From: Roseibium algicola
GTDB lineage: Bacteria > Pseudomonadota > Alphaproteobacteria > Rhizobiales > Stappiaceae
Reading direction: 5' to 3'
NCBI RefSeq assembly: GCF_001999245.1
Contig: NZ_CP019630.1
Coordinates: 310,001-374,000, forward strand
Length of the DNA stretch: 64,000 bases
The translations under genes and the position numbers were made by a program. The notes under the pieces were generated by a model. It was not told where the DNA came from. It saw only the letters and a list, made by a program, of their open reading frames with translations, and searched no databases. Position 1 is the stretch's first letter. Each line of letters starts with the position of its first letter. Positions 32,334-42,659 of the stretch are shown piece after piece.

Positions 32334-33725
32334 GTGGTCTTACCGTTGAAAACGCATCCGCTTCCAAGCGTCGATTCCCAGATCCTCTACAAGCGCTATC
32401 AGCCGCTTGACGGAGACGCGATCATGGCTGTCATTGTAGCTGTTGTGGAAAAGGCGGGCGTTCCGCGCAGCGCCTGCCAGCTGTTGAACACGTCCGACGA
32501 GATCAACAAGCGTTTTCTGTGCGGCAAGTTCCATGTTCTTGTCACACAATCAGGCCTCTTCGAACACACGCCATTGATAGATGCTGCGCTTGAAACGATC
32601 TATGCCCGGACCGCTTTTCCGGAAGCGGCCGACCTTTTGAACGAGATTGCGGCCTGCACGCAGATTTCAGTCAGAAAAAGCCTCATCCCCACGGATTCGC
32701 TGCCAGAGAACCTTAAGACACTTTCCGGAGTGGAAAGTCTGGCTTTCTGCGAGGCTGAGGAAACCTTGCAAGCCATGGAGATCGCAAGGTTGATCACGGC
32801 GATCATCGTGGAAAGATCCCAGCCGGACGCCGTCTTTTGGGCTCCAAGCAGCTTCCTGCTGAAGCCGGATGCCTTCTCGGCGCTGGCTCGCGCCTCAAAC
32901 CACGACGACCTGTACCTCTTGCCCAATCCTTACGGACAACAGGATCCCGAAACCGGCGAGCAATTGATCGGCATGATGGGTATCGGCTCCCAGTGGCTAA
33001 CCGGGTACAGGGTGGAAGTGCTGCCCTGCAGGTTGCCGCTAGAGTACCTTGCCGAGATCCTCGTCGCGTTTTCAAAGTTCATGAACGAGAGTAATCGCCT
33101 GATCGATGATGGAGACGTTTTTGGCCGTGATGAAAACGAAAAGATCCAGGTGATCTACCATGAGGAAGACGATGACGGGTTGGGTACGATTGAACTCAAG
33201 GTCGTCCACAATCCCAAATTCGGCATCCTCCGTGAAGATGTGCCGACAAAATACGTTCGCTACGATGAAGACCTGAATGAATCCGGGAGCTATACAGACG
33301 GGAGCGAGGACACAGAACTGGACCCGCACGACCCCGTGGACGCAGCCATCCTGGAACGTTTACAGGAGCTGAAAGGCGAGCCTTCCTCTCAAGAGCCTTC
33401 AGACGTTCGGAGCGAGGAGGCATTCGAGCAGGAGATGTCGGCACTGGACCGGCCAGACCAGCCAGTTAAACCAGCTTACCCTGAAACTGCTAAACCCGTT
33501 TCACCGCCAACCGCATCGCAAGTTCATCAGACGATCGCCACCGCAGCCGGGCAGCTGGATGACACCCGCATTGCTGGAAAGACTTCCCCGTCATCAAAAA
33601 GGATGTCGGTTGCCGAATTGCGAGACTTCGTCAAGCAGGCTCAGGTTTCGAACGAAACTTCGGAAAAGGCCGGCAAAAAACCTGGCTTCCTGGCGAAACT
33701 TTTCAAACGCAAGGCAGACCAGTAA
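32334..33725 (+). CDS. Uncharacterised protein, DUF4261-like core with disordered tail
   Basis: 463 residues from a GTG. Residues about 40-265 form a globular part: FHVLVTQSGLFEHTPLIDAA, PDAVFWAPSSFLLKPDAFS, GMMGIGSQWLTGYRVEVLPC and LIDDGDVFGRDENEKIQVIY. This recalls DUF4261, including the DGDTFGR-like motif. Residues about 300-440 are acidic, then Pro/Ser/Thr-rich and probably disordered. The last 20 (KAGKKPGFLAKLFKRK) form a basic amphipathic helix that may bind membrane. No function is known to me. It stands between a phosphodiesterase and a convergent merR gene. Confidence 0.65.
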   Translation: MVLPLKTHPLPSVDSQILYKRYQPLDGDAIMAVIVAVVEKAGVPRSACQLLNTSDEINKRFLCGKFHVLVTQSGLFEHTPLIDAALETIYARTAFPEAADLLNEIAACTQISVRKSLIPTDSLPENLKTLSGVESLAFCEAEETLQAMEIARLITAIIVERSQPDAVFWAPSSFLLKPDAFSALARASNHDDLYLLPNPYGQQDPETGEQLIGMMGIGSQWLTGYRVEVLPCRLPLEYLAEILVAFSKFMNESNRLIDDGDVFGRDENEKIQVIYHEEDDDGLGTIELKVVHNPKFGILREDVPTKYVRYDEDLNESGSYTDGSEDTELDPHDPVDAAILERLQELKGEPSSQEPSDVRSEEAFEQEMSALDRPDQPVKPAYPETAKPVSPPTASQVHQTIATAAGQLDDTRIAGKTSPSSKRMSVAELRDFVKQAQVSNETSEKAGKKPGFLAKLFKRKADQ

Positions 33726-33740
33726 GGCGAGGTATGAAGG

Positions 33741-34340
33741 TCAGCGCGCCTGATCCAGCGTTCGCTTGCATTCCAGCAACTCAAAGAGGGTTGCCTGCAG
33801 GCGGCGGATATCCTCCTTCGTCACAGACGAATGGGACCCTGTGCCCTGAGCCGGTTTCTCACCGCGCAGGCGACCAAGAATACTGAAATGCCCGTGACCC
33901 TGGGCTGGTGCCGGTTCCGGTGCATTGTCCGCCAGAACGCCGCTTGGCAACGGGCCGTTATGGATTTCATGCTGGCCATTTTGGGAAATCATCGCAGGGG
34001 CAGGCGCAGGCTCCGCCTGTGCAGGTTCTGCAGTGGCAACGGCCTGCAGGGCCGACATGTCTTCATGCCGGATCTGCATGACGAAGCGTGGCCCCTGCTC
34101 TTTCAGGATCCGCTGTACACCCTTGATCGTGTAGCCTTCACCGTAGAGCAGATGACGGATGCCCTTCAGAAGCTCGACATCGTCCGGTCGGTAGTACCGG
34201 CGGCCTCCCCCACGCTTCAGCGGCTTGATCTGCGAGAAGCGTGTTTCCCAGAACCGCAGCACGTGCTGCGGCAGGTCAAGATCTTCTGCGACTTCGCTGA
34301 TAGTACGAAAGGCGTCGGGGCTTTTTTCCTGCGAGCTCAT
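33741..34340 (-). CDS. MerR-family regulator next to ihfA
   Basis: 199 residues. Residues about 12-80 hold the winged helix: [40 protein letters not shown] and [20 protein letters not shown]. The middle is a Pro/Ala-rich linker and the C-terminus a short helix ([20 protein letters not shown]). It lacks a known metal or effector domain. The merR-ihfA-fabH-plsX order is common in rhizobia and relatives. The target promoters are unknown. Confidence 0.85.
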   Translation of the reverse strand: MSSQEKSPDAFRTISEVAEDLDLPQHVLRFWETRFSQIKPLKRGGGRRYYRPDDVELLKGIRHLLYGEGYTIKGVQRILKEQGPRFVMQIRHEDMSALQAVATAEPAQAEPAPAPAMISQNGQHEIHNGPLPSGVLADNAPEPAPAQGHGHFSILGRLRGEKPAQGTGSHSSVTKEDIRRLQATLFELLECKRTLDQAR

Positions 34341-34360
34341 CCGGTCTTATAATTTTCTGG

Positions 34361-34675
34361 CTATTTGCTGGCCTGTCCTGTCAGCGCATCATTGATCCGC
34401 TGTTTCAATACGTTAGACGGTTTGAACACCATCACCCGGCGCGGTGAAATAGGTACTTCCTCGCCGGTCTTCGGATTGCGGCCGATGCGCTCCCCCTTGG
34501 AGCGGACCACGAAAGACCCGAAGCTTGATAATTTTACTGATTCTCCGGTCACAAGACAGTCGGAAATTTCAGAAAGTACGCGTTCGACCAATTCAGAAGA
34601 CTCGGTCCGGGACAGACCAACTTTCTGATAAACGGCCTCACACAGATCAGCGCGGGTAATAGTCCGATTGCCCAT
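34361..34675 (-). CDS. ihfA: Integration host factor alpha subunit
   Basis: 104 residues. [20 protein letters not shown] opens the helical body. [20 protein letters not shown] and [20 protein letters not shown] form the DNA-bending beta arm with the conserved Arg-Asn-Pro tip. It pairs with IHF-beta, not in this window, to bend DNA by about 160 degrees in replication, recombination and transcription. The merR gene follows 20 bp downstream. Confidence 0.93.
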   Translation of the reverse strand: MGNRTITRADLCEAVYQKVGLSRTESSELVERVLSEISDCLVTGESVKLSSFGSFVVRSKGERIGRNPKTGEEVPISPRRVMVFKPSNVLKQRINDALTGQASK

Positions 34676-34816
34676 AACCCCTCCTCAACGACGCCATCAT
34701 CTGGCTGATTTTGCACAAGAACTCCGATGCAAGGCCATACGGTACGGCCTTGCGGCGAGCCGGTCAACCGGAACTCTTGGTGGAAATCAGATTTGTCGTA
34801 GGAAGTTAGACAGGAC

Positions 34817-35794
34817 TTACCAGCGCAGCAGAACGGAGCCCCAGGTGAATCCGCCGCCCATTGCTTCCAGCATCACGAGATCGTTCTTTTTGACACGTCC
34901 GTCCCTGACGGCCGTATCCAGCGCAAGCGGAATGGACGCGGCAGAGGTGTTGCCGTGATGCTGGACCGTGGTCACGACCTTCTCAGGTGCGATACCGAGT
35001 TTCTTGGCGCTGGCATCGATGATGCGCTTGTTGGCCTGATGCGGAATGAACCAGTCGAGATCTTCCGATGTGGTGCCCGTTGCCTTGTAGGCATCTTCAA
35101 TCACGTCGGTGATCATGCCGACCGCATGCTTGTAGACTTCACGGCCTTCCATCCGGAGATGCCCAACGGTCCCGGTCGAGGACGGTCCACCGTCGACGAA
35201 GAGCTTTTCCTTGTGTCGGCCGTCGGAGCGAAGGTGCGATGTAAGGACACCCCGGTCGGCCGTCGTGCCTTCGCCTTCCGCTGCTTCCACCACGACAGCA
35301 CCAGCGCCGTCGCCGAAGAGAACGCAGGTCGTCCGGTCGGTCCAGTCCAGAATGCGTGAGAACGTCTCTGCACCGATAACCAGGCAACGCTTCGCCAAGC
35401 CTGCCCGAATATAGGCATCGGCCGTCGTAAGGGCATAGACAAAGCCCGAGCAAACGGCGTGCACATCGAATGCGGCACCGTGATAGATGCCCAGGTTGGC
35501 CTGGACGGTGACAGCCGTTGCCGGAAAGGTGTTGTCCGGTGTGGCGGTTGCCAGAATGATTGTGTCGATCTCCTGAGCATCCCGGCCGGCGCTTTGCAGC
35601 GCCCGCTTGGCAGCTTCCAGAGCAAGATCCGAGGTCATCTGGCCTTCGGCAGCAACATGGCGCTGCTGGATGCCGGTGCGCTGAACGATCCATTCGTCAG
35701 ACGTGTCGACCATCTTGGAGAGATCGTCGTTGGTCAGGATTTTTTCCGGCAGGAAACTTCCGCAGCCGGTTACGGTCGAACGGATTACGCTCAC
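34817..35794 (-). CDS. fabH: 3-oxoacyl-ACP synthase III
   Basis: 325 residues. Active-site Cys is in [14 protein letters not shown], His in [13 protein letters not shown] and Asn in [13 protein letters not shown], the Cys-His-Asn triad of FabH. It starts fatty-acid synthesis by condensing acetyl-CoA (or another acyl-CoA) with malonyl-ACP. The GTG start overlaps the plsX stop (GTGA), as in many bacteria, so the two are cotranslated. Confidence 0.95.
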   Translation of the reverse strand: MSVIRSTVTGCGSFLPEKILTNDDLSKMVDTSDEWIVQRTGIQQRHVAAEGQMTSDLALEAAKRALQSAGRDAQEIDTIILATATPDNTFPATAVTVQANLGIYHGAAFDVHAVCSGFVYALTTADAYIRAGLAKRCLVIGAETFSRILDWTDRTTCVLFGDGAGAVVVEAAEGEGTTADRGVLTSHLRSDGRHKEKLFVDGGPSSTGTVGHLRMEGREVYKHAVGMITDVIEDAYKATGTTSEDLDWFIPHQANKRIIDASAKKLGIAPEKVVTTVQHHGNTSAASIPLALDTAVRDGRVKKNDLVMLEAMGGGFTWGSVLLRW

Positions 35795-36855
35795 AAATCA
35801 CCTTCCGATGTCGGCGCGGCTTCAGCGAAGCGGCCACGATGATAATGCACAAGATCCTGGGCGATCTTGTGTGTCAGTTCGTTTTTGACCATGTCGTAGG
35901 CAAGGTCGACCGCCGAGGCATAACCCTCGGCATCCGTCCCGCCGTGACTTTTGATCACAATGCCATTCAGTCCCAGGAACACGCCGCCGTTGACCTTGCG
36001 CGGATCCATTTTCTCGCGCAGCAGATCAAAGGCGCCTTTGGCGAAGAGATAGCCGATTTTGGACATAAAGGTCCGATTCATGGCCGAACGCAAGTAACTG
36101 CCGATCTGCTTGGCTGTGCCTTCCGCGGTTTTGAGCGCGATGTTACCGGCAAAGCCTTCGGTCACGACGACATCGACAGTGCCTTTTCCAAGGTCGTCAC
36201 CCTCGACGAAACCGGCGTAATGCAGCGAGCGCAGCGGCGTTTCGCGCAGAAGCCGGCCGGCGGTGCGAACCTCTTCCAGTCCCTTGACCTCTTCCACGCC
36301 GATGTTCAGCAGGCCGACGCTCGGCTTCTGGACACCGAACAGGGCCCGCGCCATGGCGCCACCGAGAATGGCGAAATCGATAAGCTGCTGTGCGTCGGCG
36401 CCAATCGTTGCACCGACATCAAGCACCACGGACTCGCCGCGCATGGTCGGCCAGATGGCCGCGATCGCCGGACGTTCGATATTGGCCATTGTCCGCAGGC
36501 AGAACTTGGACATGGCCATGAGCGCGCCCGTGTTGCCGGCAGAGACCGCAACGGATGCATCGCCTGTCTTTACCGCCTCGATGGACCGCCACATGGACGA
36601 GCGCCAGCGACCCTGACGCAGGGCCTGACTGGGCTTGGTGTCCATCGCAATGGAGACGTCGCAATGATGGAACGTCGAAGCATCGCGAACCCTTGGATAC
36701 TTTTCCAGGAGTGGCAGCACGACCTTTTCATTGCCGAACAGCAGGAAACGGATGTCAGGATGGCGGACAAGCGCAATTTCCGCCCCGGGAATGACGACGT
36801 CAGCCCCATGATCGCCGCCCATGGCATCCAGAGAAATCGGAATAGTTTTCGCCAT
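35791..36855 (-). CDS. plsX: Phosphate acyltransferase
   Basis: 354 residues. [20 protein letters not shown] is the conserved start; [19 protein letters not shown] and [20 protein letters not shown] match PlsX. It makes acyl-phosphate from acyl-ACP for phospholipid synthesis. It lies between yceD and fabH. The rpmF gene often found between yceD and plsX is not here: 214 bp hold no gene. Confidence 0.95.
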   Translation of the reverse strand: MAKTIPISLDAMGGDHGADVVIPGAEIALVRHPDIRFLLFGNEKVVLPLLEKYPRVRDASTFHHCDVSIAMDTKPSQALRQGRWRSSMWRSIEAVKTGDASVAVSAGNTGALMAMSKFCLRTMANIERPAIAAIWPTMRGESVVLDVGATIGADAQQLIDFAILGGAMARALFGVQKPSVGLLNIGVEEVKGLEEVRTAGRLLRETPLRSLHYAGFVEGDDLGKGTVDVVVTEGFAGNIALKTAEGTAKQIGSYLRSAMNRTFMSKIGYLFAKGAFDLLREKMDPRKVNGGVFLGLNGIVIKSHGGTDAEGYASAVDLAYDMVKNELTHKIAQDLVHYHRGRFAEAAPTSEGDL

Positions 36856-37069
36856 CTAGAAGGTCTTTTGACGTTTCGCTACCAAGAACAGCACCGAGTG
36901 GTGCTTCCAGACAAAGTCCTGCAGGTCCGGCAAGGGCCTAGAACGGGCGCGAACATAACGGTTTTGGCAAGACTGACAACCGTTTTCCTGATCGCGGAGA
37001 GTTCTGACGTTGAAAACCTGCATGAAGACCCAGTCCAAATCGTTCCGGCACCTGTGAATACAATGGATA

Positions 37070-37642
37070 TCAGTTATCCGGCTGTTCCTTGAGTGCCTTC
37101 AAGGCGGCGAAGGGGGACGGTTTAGCCTCAGGCTCTTCATCGGCGCTGTCGTCGTCGCCATCGCCACCCTCGAACTCCACTCCCGGCTTGCGGGGGAACG
37201 GGTCGAGCGTAAGTGCAAGTTCCTCGCAGATCACGGCACCAAGGTCGAGAACACCGTCCAGAATGACATCGGGCGGGTCGAGCGTTTCCAGGTCGATTTC
37301 AATCTCGCCGTCCTCATTGAGATCGCTGACCTTGCGCGGCCGGCTGGACTGGGGCTCGAAGGTGCGATCGACATCGATCTTCAGCTGGCTTTCGAATGGT
37401 TCCAGTGAAACCACACAGGTCTGTTCCAGCGTTGCCGTCAGCGGACCGACCACGCGCAGTCCCGCCTTGCGATACGGTTTCAGAAGGAAATCCGCCTTGA
37501 GGTCGCGAATGCCATCGAGCTCATAGGTCTTGGCTATGGCCTTGAGCGCGGCTTCGTCCGGACTGACAGTGACGCGTTCGTCCTTGTCGACAACGCGGGC
37601 GGCGTTGAACTTGTACGAATAGGGGAAAGTTTCTTTTGTCAT
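37070..37642 (-). CDS. yceD: YceD/DUF177 family protein
   Basis: 190 residues. CVVSLEPFESQLKIDVDRTF and VICEELALTLDPFPRKPG are the conserved Cys-containing and Pro-rich motifs of DUF177. In other bacteria yceD lies before rpmF and plsX and influences 23S rRNA processing; a direct action is uncertain. The C-terminus is acidic (EGGDGDDDSADEE). It is in the same leftward group as plsX and fabH. Confidence 0.85.
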   Translation of the reverse strand: MTKETFPYSYKFNAARVVDKDERVTVSPDEAALKAIAKTYELDGIRDLKADFLLKPYRKAGLRVVGPLTATLEQTCVVSLEPFESQLKIDVDRTFEPQSSRPRKVSDLNEDGEIEIDLETLDPPDVILDGVLDLGAVICEELALTLDPFPRKPGVEFEGGDGDDDSADEEPEAKPSPFAALKALKEQPDN

Positions 37643-37697
37643 TTTTGTTTTTACCTTGGCACCTTTGTCGCGGTCTCTTGCACCGCCGGCTTGGCTC

Positions 37698-38246
37698 TCA
37701 GACCGGCAATGCCTTGAATTTTTCAGGGTCGGACCAGACGATGCTCCCGTTCATCAGTGCTTCCACCGTCTGCCCCTCGAGGCTTTCGGCAACTTCCAGC
37801 ATATAGTACGCCAAACGCTTCTGTGCGACCGGCTCCGGTGCATCCGGATAGATGTTGCGGCCGAGCGCCTCTGCCAGCTCCTCAACGTTTTTTGTTTCAA
37901 TCGCCGGAATATAGGCATCGGCACGACCATAAAAGGCTTCGCCCATGACTTTCACCTTCTTGGGCACGCGCGTGTCGCTGACACCCATTTCACGCAGCGA
38001 TGCATCCATGTCCAGAAAGAACAGGTCAAAGACGTTCTGCGTAAACTCCGAGACCGACTTCCCCTCCCCGCGCATTCGGCGGAAATACAGCACTGCATGG
38101 GCCACGATCATGTCAAAACGGCCGTCGACACTATCGGGCACGTGAAAGTCGGTGTAAAAGACTGGCTGCCGTGCTTGAGCCACGATTTCACAATAGACCT
38201 TGTGCTCGGCATCGCGGGTCCGACGGCGGAACAGGCCAAACAGCAT
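37698..38246 (-). CDS. Ubiquinol-cytochrome c reductase assembly chaperone (CBP3-like)
   Basis: 182 residues from the ATG at 38246, which is preceded by AAGGAGAT. LFGLFRRRTRDAEHKVYCEI and FYTDFHVPDSVDGRFDMIVA are the family N-terminus. LFFLDMDASLREMGVSDTRV and KVMGEAFYGRADAYI carry the conserved helix patterns. Mitochondrial CBP3 helps assemble cytochrome b of the bc1 complex, and this is the bacterial relative. It is divergent from bamE, sharing a 113-bp promoter region. Confidence 0.88.
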   Translation of the reverse strand: MLFGLFRRRTRDAEHKVYCEIVAQARQPVFYTDFHVPDSVDGRFDMIVAHAVLYFRRMRGEGKSVSEFTQNVFDLFFLDMDASLREMGVSDTRVPKKVKVMGEAFYGRADAYIPAIETKNVEELAEALGRNIYPDAPEPVAQKRLAYYMLEVAESLEGQTVEALMNGSIVWSDPEKFKALPV

Positions 38247-38359
38247 GGCATCTCCTTTTAAGTCAGGTGTTGCCTTGTGCCCTATCCCACGATAGTGACT
38301 TTGCCAAGCAACGAAATTCAAGAGCAGCCAGACCGGTCTGGCGAAACGGGAATTCTTAG

Positions 38360-38797
38360 ATGAACTTCAAGGCAAGCGCCCTGATCCTTCCGCTTCTGGT
38401 CACCTTACCGCTCGGCGGCTGTTTTACCTCCACCTATACGCACGGGCACGTGATCACCAGCGACATGCTGAACCAGGTTCAGGTCGGCTCCAGCCGCGAA
38501 CAGGTTGAGCTGGTCCTGGGAACCCCGTCGACAACGTCCAGCCTCAACGGCGATGCCTACTATTACATTTCGCAGAAAACCGCCACGACCGCCTTCATGG
38601 CTCCGGATATCGTCGAGCAGCGCGTCGTCGCGGTTTACTTCGATAAGGACGGCTACGTCCAGGACCTCGGCAACTACTCGCTTGAAGACGGCAAAATCGT
38701 CGACATCGTCACCCGCAAGACCCGTACGGGCGGTGCCGACTATGGCTTCCTGACGCAGATCCTGCGCGGTGCGACCAACCCGAGCCTTGGTCTCTGA
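38360..38797 (+). CDS. bamE: Outer-membrane assembly lipoprotein BamE (SmpA)
   Basis: 145 residues. The lipoprotein signal ends with LPLGGC, so Cys-21 is lipidated. The fold contains MLNQVQVGSSREQVELVLGT with the conserved G-x-S-R-x-x-V, AYYYISQKTATTAFM and VVAVYFDKDGYVQDLGNY. It is a part of the BAM complex that inserts beta-barrel proteins. A strong terminator shared with hppA follows. Confidence 0.92.
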   Translation: MNFKASALILPLLVTLPLGGCFTSTYTHGHVITSDMLNQVQVGSSREQVELVLGTPSTTSSLNGDAYYYISQKTATTAFMAPDIVEQRVVAVYFDKDGYVQDLGNYSLEDGKIVDIVTRKTRTGGADYGFLTQILRGATNPSLGL

Positions 38798-38819
38798 GGC
38801 AAAAGTCTCAACCCTATGC

Positions 38820-38854
38820 AAAAAGCCCCGGCCATCGGCCGGGGCTTTCTTTTT
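38820..38854. terminator. Bidirectional terminator between bamE and hppA
   Basis: AGCCCCGGCC-ATC-GGCCGGGGCT has a 10-bp perfect stem. A T-run (TTTCTTTTT) follows on the plus strand and an A-run lies on the other side, so it can stop both convergent genes. Confidence 0.9.
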
Positions 38855-38862
38855 CCGGGGCG

Positions 38863-40998
38863 TCAGTGCGCCAGGATCGCCAACAGCAGCAAGGCCACGA
38901 TGTTGGTGATCTTGATCATCGGGTTCACGGCCGGACCGGCGGTATCCTTGTAGGGATCTCCAACCGTATCGCCTGTCACCGAGGCCTTGTGCGCCTCGCT
39001 GCCTTTCTGGTGGGTCACACCGTCCTTGTCGGTGAAACCGTCCTCGAAGGACTTCTTGGCGTTATCCCAGGCACCGCCACCGGCGGTCATGGAAATGGCC
39101 ACGAAGAGCCCAGTCACGATCACGCCCAGCAGCATCGCACCAAGCGCTGCGAAGGCGTCGGCCGGAGTTGCCACGGCCTTGACCAGAAAGAACACCACGA
39201 TGGGCGACAGCACCGGCAGCAGCGAGGGGATGATCATCTCCCGGATCGCCGCCTTTGTTAGCATGTCCACCGCACGGCCGTAATCCGGCCGTTCCGTGCC
39301 CTGCATGATGCCCGGCTTTTCCTTGAACTGGCGGCGGACTTCCTCCACCACCGCACCGGCAGCCCTGCCGACGGCGGTCATTGAAATGCCGCCGAAGAGA
39401 TAGGGCAACAGACCGCCGAACAGGAGACCTGCAACCACATAGGGATTGGACAATGTGAACAGGGTGCCGACGTCGATGCCATAGAAGATCGACCCTTCCG
39501 CAGCATTGCTGGAGAAGAACTTCAGGTCTTCCGTATAGGCAGCAAAGAGCACCAGCGCACCTAGCCCTGCGGAGCCGATGGCATAGCCCTTGGTGACCGC
39601 CTTGGTGGTGTTCCCCACCGCATCGAGGGCGTCCGTCGTGGTACGCACTTCCGCCGGAAGATCCGCCATTTCGGCAATCCCCCCGGCGTTATCGGTCACC
39701 GGACCAAAGGCGTCGAGCGCTACCACCATGCCTGCGAGCGCCAGCATGGTCGTTACGGCAATCGCAATCCCGAAGAGGCCCGCGAAAGCGTAGGTGACCA
39801 GAATGCCCGCGATGATGATCAGCGCCGGCAGGGCCGTTGCTTCCAGTGACACGGCCAGACCCTGGATCACGTTGGTGCCATGACCGGTCACCGACGCCTG
39901 GGCGATGGATCTCACCGGACGATACTCCGTGCCGGTGTAATATTCGGTCACCCAGATGATCAGCCCGGTCACCACGAGACCTACGAGACCACAGACGAAC
40001 AGATCGAACCCGGTAAAGGTCGTGCCGCCCGATGTAGTGAACTCGGTGCCGGCACCGATCCAGCCGAAGATGATGATCGCGAGGGCAACCGCGGACAGAA
40101 CTGCCGTGGCAATGAAGCCCTTGTAGAGCGCCCCCATGATCGAGTTGTTGCTGCCGAGCTTGACGAAGAACGTGCCGATGATGGACGTCACCACGCAGCT
40201 AGCTCCGATCAGCAACGGCAGGTGCATCAGGTCGATGGCCTGGCTGCTCGTGAAGAAGATCGAGGCCAGAACCATCGTGGCAACGACCGTCACCGCGTAG
40301 GTTTCGAACAAATCGGCCGCCATGCCCGCACAGTCGCCGACATTGTCGCCGACGTTGTCGGCGATAGTCGCCGGGTTGCGTGGATCATCCTCCGGAATTC
40401 CGGCTTCAACCTTGCCGACCAGATCACCGCCGACGTCAGCCCCCTTGGTGAAGATACCGCCGCCGAGACGGGCGAAGATAGATATCAGGGAGGCACCGAA
40501 GCCGAGCGCGACCAGCGCGTCGATCACTGTACGGTCCGTCGGGTCGTACCCCATCATTCCGGTGAGGATGGCGAAATAGACTGCCACGCCAAGCAACGCG
40601 AGCCCGGCAACCAAAAGGCCGGTGACGGCACCGGCCTTGAACGCGATTTCCAGCCCTGCCCCGAGGCTTTGGCTGGCCGCCTGGGCGGTGCGCACATTGG
40701 CCCGGACGGAAACCATCATGCCGATGTAACCGGCAGCTCCCGAGAGGACGGCGCCGATGGCAAATCCGATTGCCGCGGTGCCGGAAAGCAATAGCCAGGC
40801 GAGCACGAAAACAACGGCCCCCACAATGGCAATAGTCGTATATTGACGATTGAGATAAGCGCTAGCCCCTTCCTGGATCGCCTCGGCGATCTCCTGCATG
40901 CGCGCGTTCCCTGCATCCGCTGCCATAACGGACTGGATGGCCCACGCCCCATAGGCAATGGACAAGAGGCCACAAATGATGACGACAAGCTCGATCAT
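38863..40998 (-). CDS. hppA: Membrane proton-translocating pyrophosphatase
   Basis: 711 residues from the ATG at 40998, preceded by GGGAGGAAGT. About 16 membrane helices are seen. The substrate-binding loop is [20 protein letters not shown] followed by [20 protein letters not shown] and [40 protein letters not shown] has Lys at the position that marks the K+-independent type; K+-dependent enzymes have Ala there. It couples pyrophosphate hydrolysis to H+ export. A predicted promoter lies upstream at 41,092-41,121. Confidence 0.95.
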   Translation of the reverse strand: MIELVVIICGLLSIAYGAWAIQSVMAADAGNARMQEIAEAIQEGASAYLNRQYTTIAIVGAVVFVLAWLLLSGTAAIGFAIGAVLSGAAGYIGMMVSVRANVRTAQAASQSLGAGLEIAFKAGAVTGLLVAGLALLGVAVYFAILTGMMGYDPTDRTVIDALVALGFGASLISIFARLGGGIFTKGADVGGDLVGKVEAGIPEDDPRNPATIADNVGDNVGDCAGMAADLFETYAVTVVATMVLASIFFTSSQAIDLMHLPLLIGASCVVTSIIGTFFVKLGSNNSIMGALYKGFIATAVLSAVALAIIIFGWIGAGTEFTTSGGTTFTGFDLFVCGLVGLVVTGLIIWVTEYYTGTEYRPVRSIAQASVTGHGTNVIQGLAVSLEATALPALIIIAGILVTYAFAGLFGIAIAVTTMLALAGMVVALDAFGPVTDNAGGIAEMADLPAEVRTTTDALDAVGNTTKAVTKGYAIGSAGLGALVLFAAYTEDLKFFSSNAAEGSIFYGIDVGTLFTLSNPYVVAGLLFGGLLPYLFGGISMTAVGRAAGAVVEEVRRQFKEKPGIMQGTERPDYGRAVDMLTKAAIREMIIPSLLPVLSPIVVFFLVKAVATPADAFAALGAMLLGVIVTGLFVAISMTAGGGAWDNAKKSFEDGFTDKDGVTHQKGSEAHKASVTGDTVGDPYKDTAGPAVNPMIKITNIVALLLLAILAH

Positions 40999-41091
40999 AC
41001 TTCCTCCCAAAGCTGCGGCGGACTGATTTTCTTGTCGTTTTTTGCCGCCTGACGGCCCTTCACATCAATTCCTCGACGTGAGGGAGGGTAA

Positions 41092-41121
41092 CGATAGCAG
41101 CAAAGCGGCGCGCCTCGTCAA
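41092..41121 (-). promoter_or_regulatory. Predicted hppA promoter
   Basis: Minus strand TTGACG and CTATCG are separated by 18 bp, about 95 bp before the hppA ATG. This fits the alphaproteobacterial CTTGAC / CTATNN pattern. Confidence 0.5.
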
Positions 41122-41217
41122 GCTCTCACATTGTTTAATTCAAAACTTCCGTTACGGTATTGTTTGATGCAGCGCAGTAATTATGCTGCGCTGACGAAAT
41201 GGAATTTCGAAGGTACT

Positions 41218-42441
41218 TTAAGCGGTTGTATCCGCTCTTCTTTCCGCAACTGCAAGCCAGATAAGCAAGCCGATGCAGAGCACCACAAACGGAAACACCA
41301 GAAGGGTGACCGTGTTCCAGCCGTAGACATTCAGCAAAGCACCGGACGAGAACGATGCGGCAGCAACAAAGCCGAACACCAGGAAATCGTTGACCGCCTG
41401 CACCAGGTTCCGTTCTTCGGGCCGGTAGGTATCCGTCAGCATGGCGGTGGCTCCGATGAAGCCGAAGTTCCAGCCAAGGCCGAGCAGGATCAGCGCGATC
41501 CAGAAGTTGGCAAGGTCGACCCCCATCAACGCGACCACGGAACATCCGGCCAGCAGCAGCAGGCCAATCGAGACGATCCGCTCCTTGCCGAAGCGACCGA
41601 TGAGATTACCCGTGAAGAAACTCGGACCGAACATGGCAAGCACATGCCACTGAATGCCAAGCGTGGCGTCATTCTGCGACAGGCCGCAGCCGATCATGGC
41701 CAGCGGCGTGGCCGTCATCACCATGCTCATGAGTGCATAGGAGCAGATACCGCAGGCTGCCGCGACGATGAAACGGCGTTGCGACATGATCTGGCGCAGT
41801 GGACGTCCACCCGCCTGGGTATGGCTGTGCCGCTGCGGCTTTGGAATTCGGAGAAAAGCCACGAGGAAAAAGGCAATCAGGGACAAGCCCGCCTGCGCCA
41901 GATAGGTTCCGGCGAACAGGATTGGCGAGAACAGGTCCTTGGTGGCGATAACCGTTTGCGGACCAACCACCCCTGCCAGAACACCACCGGCAAGCACCCA
42001 TGAGATGGCCTTCGGCTTAAAGGCGTCACTTGCCGTGTCTGCTGCAGCAAAGCGATATTGCTGCACGAATGCGCCTGCAAAACCGCTGATGCAGCACCCG
42101 AGGGCAAACATCAGAAACTCGTCCTGGAAAACCGCGAATGCCGCCAGCAGCCCGGCGATGGCCCCAAGCAAAGCTGCCCCCATGAAACCGGTCCTGCGGC
42201 CGTATCGGCGCATGATCATGCCGGCGGGAATGGTCCCGAAAGCTGTTCCCAGGACCATCGCCGACACGGGCAAGGTCGCCAGAGACTTGTCCGTATCCAG
42301 CATCGAATACCCGACCAGCGGCGCCGTTGCGATCACGATCGACGCCGAAGCCCCACCAATTGCCTGAGCCAGAGCCAATAGCAGCGCGTTTCGTTTTGCC
42401 AGACTGTCGTCGACAAAGCTATCGGGGGTCGTCACGGTCAT
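41218..42441 (-). CDS. Major facilitator superfamily transporter
   Basis: 407 residues from the ATG at 42441; a start 13 codons earlier is possible. Twelve membrane helices are seen. After the second, GTIPAGMIMRRYGRRTG is the MFS motif A between helices 2 and 3. FTGNLIGRFGKERIVSIG in the second half is the repeated form, between helices 8 and 9. LTDTYRPEERNLVQAVNDFL is a conserved loop near helix 10. The substrate cannot be read from sequence. The gene is alone between hppA and thiL. Confidence 0.85.
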   Translation of the reverse strand: MTVTTPDSFVDDSLAKRNALLLALAQAIGGASASIVIATAPLVGYSMLDTDKSLATLPVSAMVLGTAFGTIPAGMIMRRYGRRTGFMGAALLGAIAGLLAAFAVFQDEFLMFALGCCISGFAGAFVQQYRFAAADTASDAFKPKAISWVLAGGVLAGVVGPQTVIATKDLFSPILFAGTYLAQAGLSLIAFFLVAFLRIPKPQRHSHTQAGGRPLRQIMSQRRFIVAAACGICSYALMSMVMTATPLAMIGCGLSQNDATLGIQWHVLAMFGPSFFTGNLIGRFGKERIVSIGLLLLAGCSVVALMGVDLANFWIALILLGLGWNFGFIGATAMLTDTYRPEERNLVQAVNDFLVFGFVAAASFSSGALLNVYGWNTVTLLVFPFVVLCIGLLIWLAVAERRADTTA

Positions 42442-42659
42442 TTGGATACTTTCAGGAAGGCAGAAGTTTGCATGGCACATAACACGCCAACAGCCGACCG
42501 CGAAAGACCAGAAGTTTCATTTGCAACTGGAGACCAGCCGAGAGCTGTAACGTGCGACACGTCACGGCCAAGCGGCAAGAAAGCGCAACACCATCGGAGG
42601 CGGGCATTCGGGCGATGGATCCGGCCTGGTAAAATTCCGGCACCTGCCCTTTGCGACAG

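Noticed and set aside
39880..40794. Plus-strand frame of 304 codons over hppA
   Set aside because: Antisense shadow rich in His, Asp and Arg with no motif.
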